A stretch of 64,000 nucleotides of DNA, from contig OX465111.1 of NCBI GenBank assembly GCA_949987565.1, positions 62,001 to 126,000 of the forward strand, in the 5' to 3' direction. The DNA comes from Luidia sarsii. Its lineage: Eukaryota > Echinodermata > Asteroidea > Paxillosida > Luidiidae. Positions 26,235-38,400 of this stretch are shown here, piece by piece. The notes beneath the pieces are model-generated. The model was not told the origin of the DNA and did no database searches. It saw only the letters and a list, made by a program, of their open reading frames with translations. The position numbers and the translations under genes were made by a program. The first letter of the stretch is position 1, and every line of letters starts with the position of its first letter.

Positions 26235-28000
26235 GTTGCCATTGCAGGAGTTGACGGTAGGCAGTTTCATTTAGAGGGTTGCCGTCGCAGGAGTTGATAG
26301 ACTGCAGCTTCGTTAGTAGGGTTGACATCTCAAAGGTTGACGGAAAGCAGTTTCATTTGCAGGGTTGCTGATGAAGGAGTCGAAGGACGGCAGTTTGGTT
26401 TGCAGGGTTGCCGTCGCAGAAGTTGACGGACGGCAGTTTCATTAGCAGGGTGATCCTCACAGGAGTTGACGGACGGCAGTTTCGATTGCAGGGTGGCCGT
26501 AGCAGGAGTCGACAGACGGCAGTTTCATTTGTAGGGTGGCCGTCGCAGGAGTTGACGGATGGCAGCTTGGTTTGCAGGGTGGCCGTAGCAGGAGTTGACG
26601 GATGGCAGTTTCATTTGCAGGGTTGCTGATGAAGGAGTCGAAGGACGGCTGTTTGGTTTGCAGGGTTGCCGTCGCAGGAGTTGACAGACGGCAGTTTTGT
26701 TTGGAGGGTTGCAGTTGCAGAAGTTGGCAGACGACAGTTTCGTTTGGAGGGTTGCCGTTGCAGGAGTTGACAGAAGGCAGTTTCGTTTGGAGGGTTGCCG
26801 TCTCAGGAGTTGACAGACGGCAGTTTTGTTTGGAGAGTTGCTGTCGCAGGAGTTGACAGACGGCAGTTTCGTTTGGAGGTTTGCCGTTGCAGGAGTTGAC
26901 AGACGGCAGTTTCATTTTTCATTTGAAGTTGACAGACGGCAGTTTCGTTTGTAGGGTTGCCGTCGCAGGAGTTGACAGACGGCAGTTTTGTTTGCAGGGT
27001 AGCAGTAGCAGGAATTGACAGACGGCAGTTTCATTTGGAGCGTTGTCGTCGCAGGAGTTGACAGACGGCAGTTTTGTTTGGAGGGTGGCCGTCGCAGGAG
27101 TTGACAGACGGCAGTTTCATTTGGAGGGTGGCAGTCGCAGGAGTTGATAGACGGCAGTTTTGTTTGGAGGGTGGCAGTCGCAGGAGTTGACAGACGGCAG
27201 TTTGGTTTGGAGGGTGGCAGTCGCATGAGTTGACAGGCGGCAGTTTCGTTTGCAGGGTGGCAGTTGCAGGAGTTGACAGACGGCAGTTTCGTTTGGAGGG
27301 TGGCAGTCGCAGGAGTTGACAGACGGCAGTTTTGTTTGGAGGGTGGCAGTCGCAGGAGTTGACAGACGGCAGTTTCGTTTGGAGGGTGGCAGTCGCAGGA
27401 GTTGACAGACGGCAGTTTTGTTTGGAGGGTGGCAGTCGCAGGAGTTGACAGACGGCAGTTTTGTTTGGAGGGTGGCAGTCGCAGGAGTTGACAGACGGCA
27501 GTTTCGTTTGCAGGGTGGCAGTCGCAGGAGTTGACAGACGGCAGTTTTGTTTGGAGGGTGGCAGTCGCAGGAGTTGACAGACGGCAGTTTTGTTTGCAGG
27601 GTTGCCGTTGCAGGAGTTGACAGAAGGCAGTTTTGTTTGGAGGGTTGCCGTCTCAGGAGTTGACAGACGGCAGTTTTGTTTGGAGAGTTGCTGTCGCAGG
27701 AGTTGACAGACGGCAGTTTCGTTTGGAGGGTTGCCGTCGCAGGAGTTGACAGACGGCAGTTTTGTTTGGAGGGTTGCCGTCGCAGGATTTGACAGACGGC
27801 ATTTTTATTTGGAGGGTTGCCGTCGCAGGAGTTGACAGACGGCAGTTTTGTTTGCAGGGTTGCTGTTGCAGGAGTTGACAGACGGCAGTTTTGTTTGCAG
27901 GGTTGCCGTCGCAGGAGTTGACAGACGGCAGTTTTGTTTGCAGGGTTGCCGTTGCAGGAGTTGACAGAAGGTAGTTTCGTTCGTAGGGTGGCTGTTGAAG
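26235..28000. repeat. 43-bp minisatellite, about 41 copies
   Basis: The unit is 43 bp, measured from successive GCAGGAGTTGAC starts at 27,309, 27,352 and 27,395. It contains GACAGACGGCAGTTT, TGTTTGGAGGG and GGCAGTCGCAGGAG. The left end (26.2-26.6 kb) is more diverged, and a deletion or slip disrupts the phase near 26,910-26,930. The minus-strand unit lacks stops in all three frames, so long frames rich in LPSVNSC and TAVCQLL run through it. Its right end fuses directly to the first 1.08-kb unit near 28,000. Confidence 0.95.
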
Positions 28001-28828
28001 GCACCATTGAATAATGGCAGGGAAGAGCTGAAGTAAAGGAAAAAAGAACAAAACATGCTCTTTAGGTTTCATTTATTAGATACAATTCTCAATGGCAAAA
28101 AGCATTTTAAATAAGAATTGCTTTAGAACTTGAGGAATTGTTGAGATTATTACACACCTCTAGTTAATCTCATCTGCAATAATGAGCTTCTTAAACTCCT
28201 CAAGGAGGTGCTATCAGCAATCCTGCAGAATGAGAAACAAAAAAGAAGGAAAATCATTCAATACAATTTCAAGAACTGATCAAACTCTTTGGGAACAATC
28301 TCTCTAACCAAGAATCTGAAACTCAACAGCAACAGCAGTTGCAATAGCAACATATTTTCATCTGATTCAATGTTCATTAGATGCAGACATTTTCTTCCTT
28401 AAATTTGTGGCTTGGACTTCAGCCCTCCATCCAAATAATCTTCCTTTATCCTTAGCAAATGAAATGATCGATGGGACTAAATGTTGTTTGATACAAACCA
28501 GATGGATTTGCTGTGATGTACTCCTCAAAAACAGGGTCATCCTAGTCACCCTCCTCCCTCCGTCTCTGTAGTATCTTCCAGGATGGAGGACAAGGCATCC
28601 TCTTGGCTGGTCACTCCATGGACTGCTCACATATCTGCAGAAAAAAGGGAAGAAAAGAAAAACAACTTGCCCCCGACAAAGCTGGGCATCATTAGTCCAA
28701 CATTCAAATGCAAAACAAACTTCTACTCTACTCTAGCACACCAACTCTCACACTCACACCACCCTACAGATCTTACCAAATTAGGCCTGGCTAAAACTTT
28801 ACATTACGCCTGATCTATACAATCTTAC

Positions 28829-29107
28829 TTCTGTCCCAAGAATTGAGCATCCTCTGCGATGGTCGTCTTAAGGAGCTTCCACTGGAATCTGAAGAAGACA
28901 AAAATCCTAGCTGTTTAGATTTCATTGGTAATGTCCAATATTTTCAAAGTGTACCATGACAATATTAATCATGTTAAATTAGAACCATGGATAGCAAAAG
29001 CTTTGTAACGAACTCACCGAAGACTCGTCGCATTTCTAGTCAGTCTCTTCTCTTCTTGGGCTCTGGTCAGAATCCTGTCGGCACCACTGGATAATGGCAG
29101 GTAAGAG
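28829..29107 (-). other. Candidate mini-exon pair, unit 1 (90 nt + 60 nt)
   Basis: In minus-strand order: a 90-nt segment (29,107-29,018) with acceptor ACTTCAG and donor GGTGAGTT, then a 60-nt segment (28,888-28,829) with acceptor TTCTTCAG and donor AAGTAAGA. Both are multiples of three and read open in one compatible phase: SGADRILTRAQEEKRL in the first and FQWKLLKTTIAEDAQFLG in the second. Family not recognised. Further possible exons follow at 28,634 and 28,222 (CTGCAG acceptors), but their frames do not join cleanly. Confidence 0.4.
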
Positions 29108-29908
29108 CTGAAGTAAAAGAAAAAGAACAAAACTTGCTCTTCGGGTTTTATTGATTAGATACAATTCTCAATGGCAAAAAGCATTTTAAATAAGAATTGC
29201 TTTACAACTTGAGGGATTGTTGAGTCTATTACACACCTCTAGTTAGTCTCATCTGCAATATTGAGCTTCTTAAACTCCTCAAGGAGGTGCTATCAGCAAT
29301 CCTGCAGAATGAGAAACAAAAAAGAAAGAAAATTATTCAATACAATTTCAAGAACTAATAAAACTCTTTGGGAACAATCTCTCTAACAAGAATCTGAAAC
29401 TCAACAGCAACAGCAGTTGCCATAGCGACAGATTCTCATCTGATTCAAGGTTTATCAGATGCAGAAATGTCTTCCTTAAATTTGGGGCTTTGACTTCAGC
29501 CCCCCATTCAAATATAAATTTCTTTATCCTTAGAAGTTAAAAATGATTGATAGGACTAAATGTTGTTTGACACAAACCTAATGGATTTGCTGTGATGTAC
29601 TCCTGAAAAACAGGGTCATCCTAGTCACCCCTCCTCCCTCCGTCCCTGCAGTATCTTCCAGGATGGAGGACAAGGCATCCTCTTGGCTGGTCACTCCATG
29701 GACTGCTCACATATCTGCAGAAAAAAGGGAAGAAAAGAAAAACAACTTGCCCCCGACAAAGCTGGGCATCAATAGTACAACATTCAAATGCAAAACAAAC
29801 TTCTACTCTACTCTAGCACACCAACTCTCACACTCACATCACCCTACAGATCCTACCAAATTAGGCCTGGCTAAAACTTTACATTACGCCTGATCTATAC
29901 AATCTTAC

Positions 29909-30187
29909 TTCTGTCCCAAGAATTGAGCATCCTCTGCGATGGTCGTCTTAAGGAGCTTCCACTGGAATCTGAAGAAGACAAAAGTCCTAGCTGTTTAGAT
30001 TTCATTGGTAATTTCAAATATTTTCAAAGTGTACAATGACAATATTAATCATGTTAAATTAGAACCATGGATAGCAAAAGCTTTGTAATGAACTCACCGA
30101 AGACTCGTGGCATTTCTAGTCAGTCTCTTCTCTTCTTGGGCTCTGGTCAGAATCCTGTCGGCACCACTGGATAATGGCAGGTAAGAG
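29909..30187 (-). other. Candidate mini-exon pair, unit 2
   Basis: The 90-nt segment (30,187-30,098) and 60-nt segment (29,968-29,909) have lengths, splice sites and open frame intact, as in unit 1. Confidence 0.4.
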
Positions 30188-30992
30188 CTGAAGTAAAGGA
30201 GAAAGAACAAAATTTGCTCTTCAGGTTATATTCATCAGATACAATTCTCAATAGCAAACAAATATTAGTGATTAAGAATTGAGAACTTGAGGGATTGTTG
30301 AGTCTATTGCACACCTCTAGTTAGTGTCATCTGCAATGTTGAGCTTCTTAAACTCCTCAAGGAGGTGCTATCAGCAATCCTGCAGAATGAGAAACACAAA
30401 AGAAAGAAAATCATTCAATACAATTTCATCAACTGACAAAACTCTCTGGGACCAATCTCTCTAACCAAGAATCTGAAACTCAACAGCAACAGCAGTTGTT
30501 ATAGCGACAGATTCTCATCTGATTCAATGTTTATCAGATGCAGACATTTTTTTTCTTTAAATTTGTGGCTTTGACTTCAGCCCTCCATCCAAATAAACTT
30601 TCTCAATCATTACAAATTAAAATGATTGATGGAACTAATTAAATTTTATTTGATACAAACCTGATGGATTTGCTGTGATGTACTCCTCAAAAACAGGGTC
30701 ATCCTAGTCACCCTCCTCCCCTCCGTCCCTGCAGTATCTTCCAGGATGGAGGACAAAGCATCCTCTTGGCTGGTCACTCCATGGACTGCTCACATATCTG
30801 CAGAAAAAAAGGGAAGAAAAAAGAGAAAACTTGCCCCCGACAAAGCTGGGCATCATTAGTCCAACATTCAAATGCAAAACAAACTTCTACTCTACTCTAG
30901 CACACCAACTCTCACACTCACACCACCCTAGAGATCTTACCAAATTAGGCCTGGCTAAAACGTTACATTACGTTTGATCTATACAATCTTAC

Positions 30993-31269
30993 TTCTGTCC
31001 CAAGAATTGAGCATCCTCTGCGATGGTCGTCTTCAGGAGCTTCCACTGGAATCTGAAGAGAAAAAAAATCTGTGCTTTTAAGATTTCATTGATGATGTCA
31101 AACATTTTCAAAGTGTACCATGACAATATTAATCATGTTAAATTAGAACCATGGATAGCAAAAGCTTTGTGATGAACTCACCGAAGAGTCGTGGCATTTT
31201 TAATCAGTTTTTTCTTCTTGGGCTCTGGTCAGAATCCTGTTGGCACCACTGGATAATGGCAGGTAAGAG
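30993..31269 (-). pseudogene. Candidate mini-exon pair, unit 3 (first segment broken)
   Basis: The first segment (31,269-31,182) is 88 nt and meets an in-frame TAA after the AQEE motif. The 60-nt segment (31,052-30,993) is intact, with a silent CTT to CTG leucine change relative to unit 1. Confidence 0.35.
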
Positions 31270-32070
31270 CTGAAGTAAAAGAAAAAGAACAAAACTTGCT
31301 CTTCAGGTTTTATTGATTAGATACAATTCTCAATGGCAAAAAGCATTTTAAATAAGAATTGCTTTACAACTTGAGGGATTGTTGAGTCTATTACACACCT
31401 CTAGTTAGTCTCATCTGCAATATTGAGCTTCTTAAACTCCTCAAGGAGGTGCTATCAGCAATCCTGCAGAATGAGAAACAAAAACGAAAGAAAATTATTC
31501 AATACAATTTCAAGAACTAATAAAACTCTTTGGGAACAATCTCTCTAACAAGAATCTGAAACTCAACAGCAACAGCAGTTGCCATAGCGACAGATTCTCA
31601 TCTGATTCAAGGTTTATCAGATGCAGAAATGTCTTCCTTAAATTTGGGGCTTTGACTTCAGCCCCCCATTCAAATATAAATTTCTTTATCCTTAGAAGTT
31701 AAAAATGATCGATAGGACTAAATGTTGTTTGACACAAACCTAATGGATTTGCTGTGATGTACTCCTGAAAAAAAGGGTCATCCTAGTCACCCCTCCTCCC
31801 TCCGTCCCTGCAGTATCTTCCAGGATGGAGGACAAGGCATCCTCTTGGCTGGTCACTCCATGGACTGCTCACATATCTGCAGAAAAAAGGGAAGAAAAGA
31901 AAAACAACTTGCCCCCGACAAAGCTGGGCATCATTAGTACAACATTCAAATGCAAAACAAACTTCTACTCTACTCTCGCACACCAACTCTCACACTCACA
32001 CCACCCTACAGATCCTACCAAATTAGGCCTGGCTAAAACTTTACATTACGCCTGATCTATACAATCTTAC

Positions 32071-32349
32071 TTCTGTCCCAAGAATTGAGCATCCTCTGCG
32101 ATGGTCGTCTTAAGGAGCTTCCACTGGAATCTGAAGAAGACAAAAGTCCTAGCTGTTTAGATTTCATTGGTAATTTCAAATATTTTCAAAGTGTACAATG
32201 ACAATATTAATCATGTTAAATTAGAACCATGGATAGCAAAAGCTTTGTAATGAACTCACCGAAGACTCGTGGCATTTCTAGTCAGTCTCTTCTCTTCTTG
32301 GGCTCTGGTCAGAATCCTGTCGGCACCACTGGATAATGGCAGGTAAGAG
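32071..32349 (-). other. Candidate mini-exon pair, unit 4
   Basis: The 90-nt segment (32,349-32,260) and 60-nt segment (32,130-32,071) both keep splice sites and frame, matching unit 2. Confidence 0.4.
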
Positions 32350-33152
32350 CTGAAGTAAAGGAGCAAGAACAAAACTTGCTCTTCAGGTTATATTCATCAG
32401 ATACAATTCTCAATAGCAAACAAATATTTGTGATTAAGAATTGAGAATTTGAGGGATTGTTGAGTCTATTACACACCTCTAGTTAGTTTCATCTGCAATG
32501 TTGAGCTTCTTAAACTCCTCAAGGAGGTGCTATCAGCAATCCTGCAGAATGAGAAACACAAAAGAAAGAAAATCATTCAATACAATTTCATCAACTGACA
32601 AAACTCTCTGGGACCAATCTCTCTAACAAGAATCTGAAACTCAACAGCAACAGCAGTTGTTATAGCAACAGATTCTCATCTGATTCAATGTTTATCAGAT
32701 GCAGACATTTTTTTCTTTAAATTTGTGGCTTTGACTTCAGCCCTCCATCCAAATAAACTTTCTCAATCATTACAAATTAAAATTGTTGATGGAACTAATT
32801 AAATTTTATTTGATACAAACCTGATGGATTTGCTGTGATGTACTCCTCAAAAACAGGGTCATCCTAGTCACCCTCCTCCCCTCCGTCCCTGCAGTATCTT
32901 CCAGGATGGAGGACAAAGCATCCTCTTGGCTGGTCACTCCATGGACTGCTCACATATCTGCAGAAAAAAAGGGAAGAAAAAAGAGAAAACTTGCCCCCGA
33001 CAAAGCTGGGCATCATTAGTCCAACATTCAAATGCAAAACAAACTTCTACTCTACTCTAGCACACCAACTCTCACACTCACACCACCCTAGAGATCTTAC
33101 CAAATTAGCCCTGGCTAAAACGTTACATTACGTTTGATCTATACAATCTTAC

Positions 33153-33430
33153 TTCTGTCCCAAGAATTGAGCATCCTCTGCGATGGTCGTCTTCAGGAGC
33201 TTCCACTGGAATCTGAAGAGAAAAAAAATCTGTGCTTTTAAGATTTCATTGATGATGTCAAATATTTTCAAAGTGTACCATGACAATATTAATCATGTTA
33301 AATTAGAACCATGGATAGCAAAAGCTTTGTGATGAACTCACCGAAGAGTCGTGGCATTTTTTAATCAGTTTTTTCTTCTTGGGCTCTGGTCAGAATCCTG
33401 TTGGCACCACTGGATAAGGGCAGGTAAGAG
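33153..33430 (-). pseudogene. Candidate mini-exon pair, unit 5 (first segment broken)
   Basis: The first segment (33,430-33,342) is 89 nt and out of frame, sharing the T-run change of unit 3. The 60-nt segment (33,212-33,153) is intact. Confidence 0.35.
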
Positions 33431-34194
33431 CTGAAGTAAAAGAAAAAGAACAAAACTTGCTCTTCGGGTTTTATTGATTAGATACAATTCTCAATGGCAA
33501 AAAGCATTTTAAATAAGAATTGCTTTACAACTTGAGGGATTGTTGAGTCTATTACACACCTCTAGTTAGTCTCATCTGCAATATTGAGCTTCTTAAACTC
33601 CTCAAGGAGGTGCTTTCAGCAATCCTGCAGAATGAGAAACAAAAAAGAAAGAAAATTATTTAATACAATTTCAAGAACTGATAAAACTCTTTGGGAACAA
33701 TCTCTCTAACAAGAATCTGAAACCGAACAGCAACAGCAGTTGCCATAGCGACAGATTCTCATCTGATTCAATATTTATCACATGCAGAAATGTCTTCCTT
33801 AAATTTGGGGCTTCGACTTCAGCCCCCCATCCAAATAATATTTTCTTTATCCTTAGAAGTTGAAATGATCGATAGGACTAAATGTTGTTTGACACAAACC
33901 TAATGGATTTGCTGTGATGTACTCCTGAAAAACAGGGTCATCCTAGTCACCCCTCCTCCCTCCGTCCCTGCAGTATCTTCCAGGATGGAGGACAAGGCAT
34001 CCTCTTGGCTGGTCACTCCATGGACTGCTCACATATCTGCAGAAAAAAAGGGAAGAAAAGAGAAACTTGCCCCAGACTAAGCTGGGTTAGTCCTACATTC
34101 AAATGCAAAACAGAAATTCCACTCAAGCTCACCAACATTCAAGCATCCCCAGTACCTTCTGTATCTTCAAGCACACCACCATTCACACTCACAC

Positions 34195-34281
34195 CAATCT
34201 GAGATTGACTAGTAAGGTCCAGCAAGAGCTGGGCCTTCTTCTCATCAAAGACCTCAATAAGTGAGACTGAGAAATTGTCCT
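34195..34281 (-). CDS. Candidate 87-nt exon of an unrecognised gene
   Basis: Minus-strand acceptor GGACTGTAG and donor GTGTGAG bound 87 nt. In one phase it reads DNFSVSLIEVFDEKKAQL followed by LLDLTSQSQI, an amphipathic helix-like stretch with ordinary codon use. It lies at the upstream edge of the 1.08-kb array on the minus strand, and the array units hold a degraded counterpart of its 3' edge. It may be the best-preserved exon of the gene from which the array was amplified. No family recognised. Confidence 0.35.
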
Positions 34282-35828
34282 CTACAGTCCAACTAACTCA
34301 GCCTCATCTTATTGTGTCTTTGAAATGACCTTCTCCTTTTGTTTCAAACAAATTTTAAAAGAATCAGTATATTTCGATTCCTTTTTATGAACCCTGAACT
34401 ACATTTATTGAGTCTGAAAACTAACATTTGTTTAATACAAGGAGTCTTACACTGCTTTGATAAGCAGGGTGTGTGTGTAGCCACGGCAGCTCAGAAATCT
34501 TCTGAGCAGTTCTTGTATGAGAAGTAATTGTTTATACAAGATCCTTGATGTATGGATGAGGCTGGAGATCCTTCCTTACACTGTGAAGCAAAAAATAACA
34601 AAAACAAATTTAATTGACAGTCACATTGACTGCACAACCATGGGGTTGGTTTACAGGATATTCTTTCATTTTGTAGATTATCATTTTGTTACTTTAAATT
34701 CACCATTTCTGCCATTTTTTAAAGTATTTTTTGCCAATGTAGGCACAGAATCATTTAAATCTTTTTCATTTAGGAGATCCATGCTTACAGTGAAGAAAAA
34801 AAATCACAAACACAAATTTAATTTGACAGTCGAGTTGACTGCACAACCACAGGGTTGGTTTACAGAATATTCTTTCATTTTGTAGATTATAATTTTTTGG
34901 TTACTTTGGTTTCACCATATCTGGCATTTGTGTTACTCATTTTTGGCAAAATGTAGACACAGAATCATTGAAACCTTTGTCATTTAGGAGATTCTTGCTT
35001 ACACACAGTGAAGAAAAACATCACAAACACAACGTTAATTAGACAGTCACTTGACTGCACAACCACTGGGTTGGTTTACAAATCCTTTAAACTTCACTGG
35101 TCCAATCCTCTGATTCACAGCAGCTCAAAGCAAAAGCCATTGGCCTTAGAAAACAAATGGTTGAAAGCTAGCATCACACCCCTCCCCTCACCCATCCCCC
35201 CCCCCCCCCCGTATCCCCATCACACTTGAGGAGTGCGGTAGAGGTACCCACAATACATGACCTAGTCTGAAAGCATCTTACATTGTAAGACTCATACAGA
35301 CCGTGTTCAGAGAACCACTTGGTCAAGGATGGGGTCATCTGCAGTTTCTATGTACCTCTACTACCCCCATAGGCATATGTATGCCACTCTGATGATTTAC
35401 AGGAACAATTTGTTAGTCCTTTTTTTGCTCAAGATGGGCACAGAATCATTTAAACTTTGTTTTATTTAGGAGATCCTGATCCTTACACACGTAGTGAAAA
35501 AAAAATTACAACACAAATCTAATTTGACAGTCACCTTGACTGCACAACCACGGGGTAAATTTTGCACAATATTCTTTCATTTTGTAGATTATCATTTGGT
35601 TACTTTGAATTCACCATTTCTGGCATTTTTGTTACTAATTTTTGCCGAGGTAGGCGCAGAATCATTTTACATTTTTTCATTTAAGAGATCCGATCCATGC
35701 TCACACGCGTAGTGAAGAAAAACATCACAAACACAAATTTAAATCCTTTAAACCTCACTGGTCCAATCCTCTGATTCACAGCAGCTCAAAGCAAAAGCCA
35801 TTGGCCTTAGAAAACACAAGTTGTCTGC

Positions 35829-35960
35829 CCCCATCACACCCCTCCCACTCACCCATCCCCCCTCACCCATCACACCCCTCCCCTCACCCATCACACCCCT
35901 CCCCTCACCCATCACACCCCCTCACCCATCACCACCCCCCTCACCCATCACCAACCCCCT
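35829..35960. repeat. CCCTCACCCATCACA-type microsatellite
   Basis: Degenerate C-rich tract of CCCTCACCCATCACACC units. A shorter relative is at 35,176-35,216 (with a C-run) and a longer one at 36,968-37,190. Confidence 0.9.
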
Positions 35961-36967
35961 GTATCCCCATCACACTTGAGGAGTGCGGTAGAAGTACCAA
36001 CAATACATGACCTAGTTTGAAAGTAAGACTCATACAGACCGTGTTCAGAGAACCACTTTGTTAAGGATGGGGTAATCTGCAGTTTTTATGTACTTATACA
36101 ACCCCTAGAGGCATACTGGTATGTATGCCACTTTCTGATGATTTACAAAGAATCAATGTTACACAGTGTCGAATGGTCTTTGTTGTAGTTTACAATGCTC
36201 TTCAGCATTGCAATATTTTTCAATCTTCATTTTGAATCCTGAGAAGAAATGACGAGTCACTTCCATTCTTGGGCTCTGGTCAGAATCCTGTTGGCACCAC
36301 TGGATAATGACAAGTAAGAGCTGAAGTAAAGGAAAAAGAACAAAACTTGCTCTTCAGGTTTTATTTATTAGATACAATTATAAATGGCAAAAAAAAACAT
36401 TTTTAGATAATAATTGCTTTACCCCTTGAAGGATTGTTGAGGCATATGTATGCCACTCTGATGATTTACAGGAACAATTAATTGTTAGTCCTTTTGTTTT
36501 TGCTCAAGATGGGCACAGAATCATTTAAACTTTGTTTTATTTAGGAGATCCTTCCTTACACACGTAGTGAAGAAAAAATTACAACACAAATCTAATTTGA
36601 CAGTCACCTTGACTGCACAACCACGGGGTAATTTTTGTACAATATTCTTTCATTTTGAAGATTATCATTTGGTTACTTTGAATTCACCATTTCTGGCATT
36701 TTTTTTACTAATTTTTGCCGAGGTAGGCGCAGAATCATTTTACATTTTTTCATTCAGGAGATCCGATCCATGCTCACACGCGTAGTGAAGAAAAACATCA
36801 CAAACACGAATTTAAATCCTTTAAACCTCACTGGTCTAATTCTCTGATTCACAGCAGCTCAAAGCAAAAGCCATATTTGCCTTAGAAAACAAATGGTTGA
36901 ATGCTTGGGCTGCTGACCAGTCTTGTTGGACTCTGACCTGAGAGATGAGACTTAAATACAAGTTGTC

Positions 36968-37190
36968 TGCCCCCATCACACCCCTCCCCCTCACCCGTCC
37001 CCCTCACCCATCACATCCCTCCCCCTCACCCCTCCCCCTCACCCATCACACCCCTCCCCCTCACCCATCACACCCCCCTCACCCATCACATCCCTCCCCC
37101 TCACCCCTCCCCCTCACCCATCACACCCCTCCCCTCACCCATCACACCCCCCTCACCCATCACACCCCCCCCCTCACCCATCACCAACCC
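36968..37190. repeat. CCCTCACCCATCACA-type microsatellite (long copy)
   Basis: About 220 bp of the same C-rich unit as at 35,829. It sits in the equivalent position of the neighbouring duplicated module and has expanded since duplication. Confidence 0.9.
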
Positions 37191-37496
37191 CATGTATCCC
37201 CATCACACTTGAGGAGTGCGGTAGAAGTACCAACAATACATGACCTAGTCTGAAAGTAACACTCATACAGACCGTGTTCAGAGAACCACTTGGTCAAGGA
37301 TGGGGTAATCTGCAGTTTCTATGTACTTATACTACCCCCAGAGGCATACTGGTATGTATGCCACTTTCTGATGATTTACAAAGAATCAATGTTACACAGT
37401 GTCGAATGGTCTTTGTTGTAGTTTACAATACTCTTCAGCATTGCAATATTTTCAATCTTCATTTTGAATCCTGAGAAGAAATGACGAGTCACTTCC

Positions 37497-37905
37497 ATTC
37501 TTGGGCTCTGGTCAGAATCCTGTTGGCACCACTGGATAATGGCAGGTAAGAGCTGAAGTTAAGGAAAAAGAACAAAACTTGCTCTTCAGGTTTTATTTAT
37601 TAGATACAATTCTAAATTGCAAAAAAACATTTTTAGATAATAATTGTTTTACACCTTGAGGGATTGTTGAGTCTATTACACACCTCTATTAGTCTCATCT
37701 GCAATGTTGAGCTTCTTAAACTCCTCAAGGAGGTGCTATCAGCAATCCTGCAGAATGAGAAACAAAAAAGAAAGAAAATCATTCAATAAAATTTCAAGAA
37801 CTGACAAAACTCTCTGGAAAAATGTCTCTAACAAGAATCTGAAACAAAACAGCAACAGCAGTTGCCATAGCAACAGATTCTCATCTGATTCAATGTTTAT
37901 AATTC
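37497..37905. repeat. Partial copy of the 1.08-kb unit
   Basis: Matches the part of the 1.08-kb unit from TTGGGCTCTGGTCAGAATCC to TGATTCAATGTTTAT, then breaks off. A shorter relic lies at about 36,255-36,440. Confidence 0.9.
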
Positions 37906-38254
37906 TGTGACAATTCAACACGCTTTTGTAGCTGACCATCACAGATTGGAACGAAATTCGCTGTGCTGATTGGACTCCTTGAGAAACCAAAGAAACCAGA
38001 AATTGTATGTAAATCGGTCAAGTAGTTTTTGAGATACGGGTTAACAAATGTTTGACTAATTAGCATTTGAAAGCTCTTGAATTTGCCTTCATTTCAAAAT
38101 ATTAAACCAAATTTCTACAATGTACCACAAACAAATTACGTAAAGATATGACCTTTGACATTGATTTTTTAAAACGCGTAATTTTCATTTTTTTTTTTTT
38201 TTTTCAAAGCTGAAAGAATTGGGATGGGCACTTTTATGGTTTTGGAGTTATGAT
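37906..38254. other. No gene seen
   Basis: Unique AT-rich sequence with a T-run at about 38,187-38,204. Nothing else identified. Confidence 0.5.
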
Positions 38255-38296
38255 TTTTGTAACACTCGTTAGTAAGGAGAAAAACATTTTGTGCAT

Positions 38297-38400
38297 TGTA
38301 CAGTACATGTACAGTGCATGTACAGTACATGTACATTTGTACAGTGCATGTACAGTACATGTACAGTGCATGTACAGTGCAGTTCATGCTATGCAGTATA
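38297..38400. repeat. Palindromic ACAGTACATGTACAGTGCATGT tract
   Basis: Tandem self-complementary units alternating GTACATGTAC and GTGCATGTAC. A degraded counterpart lies at 39,388-39,438 in the opposite arm of the foldback element. Confidence 0.9.

Larger units (their letters stand above)
28010..34110. repeat. 1.08-kb tandem unit, six copies
   Basis: The landmark GATGGAGGACAA recurs at 28,583, 29,663, 30,746, 31,825, 32,906 and 33,985 (spacing 1,079-1,083 bp). Copies 2, 4 and 6 form one subtype (CCTAATGGATTTGC) and copies 3 and 5 another (GGTTATATTCATCAG), so the active amplification unit was probably a 2.16-kb dimer. Each unit carries splice-site-bounded segments on the minus strand. Partial relics recur at 36.25-36.44 and 37.50-37.91 kb. 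Confidence 0.95.
34300..37490. repeat. Second, diverged tandem-duplication zone
   Basis: A motif around TTTGACAGTCACCTTGACTGCACAACCAC recurs near 34.61, 34.83, 35.04, 35.53 and 36.60 kb. A second module (CACAGCAGCTCAAAGC) recurs near 35.12, 35.78 and 36.85 kb, and a third (ACACTTGAGGAGTGCGGTAG) near 35.22, 35.97 and 37.21 kb. The last two large copies span about 35.40-36.13 and 36.44-37.37 kb. No coding unit recognised. Confidence 0.85.

Noticed and set aside
28583..28813. 76-codon plus-strand frame MEDKASSWLV..., repeated at 29,663 and 31,825
   Set aside because: Present only in some units and disrupted in others. Splice-site evidence in the same place points to the minus strand, and composition is not protein-like.
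36945..37253. Proline/histidine-rich frame over the CCCTCACCCATCACA microsatellite
   Set aside because: Pure microsatellite translation; no conserved flanking coding sequence.
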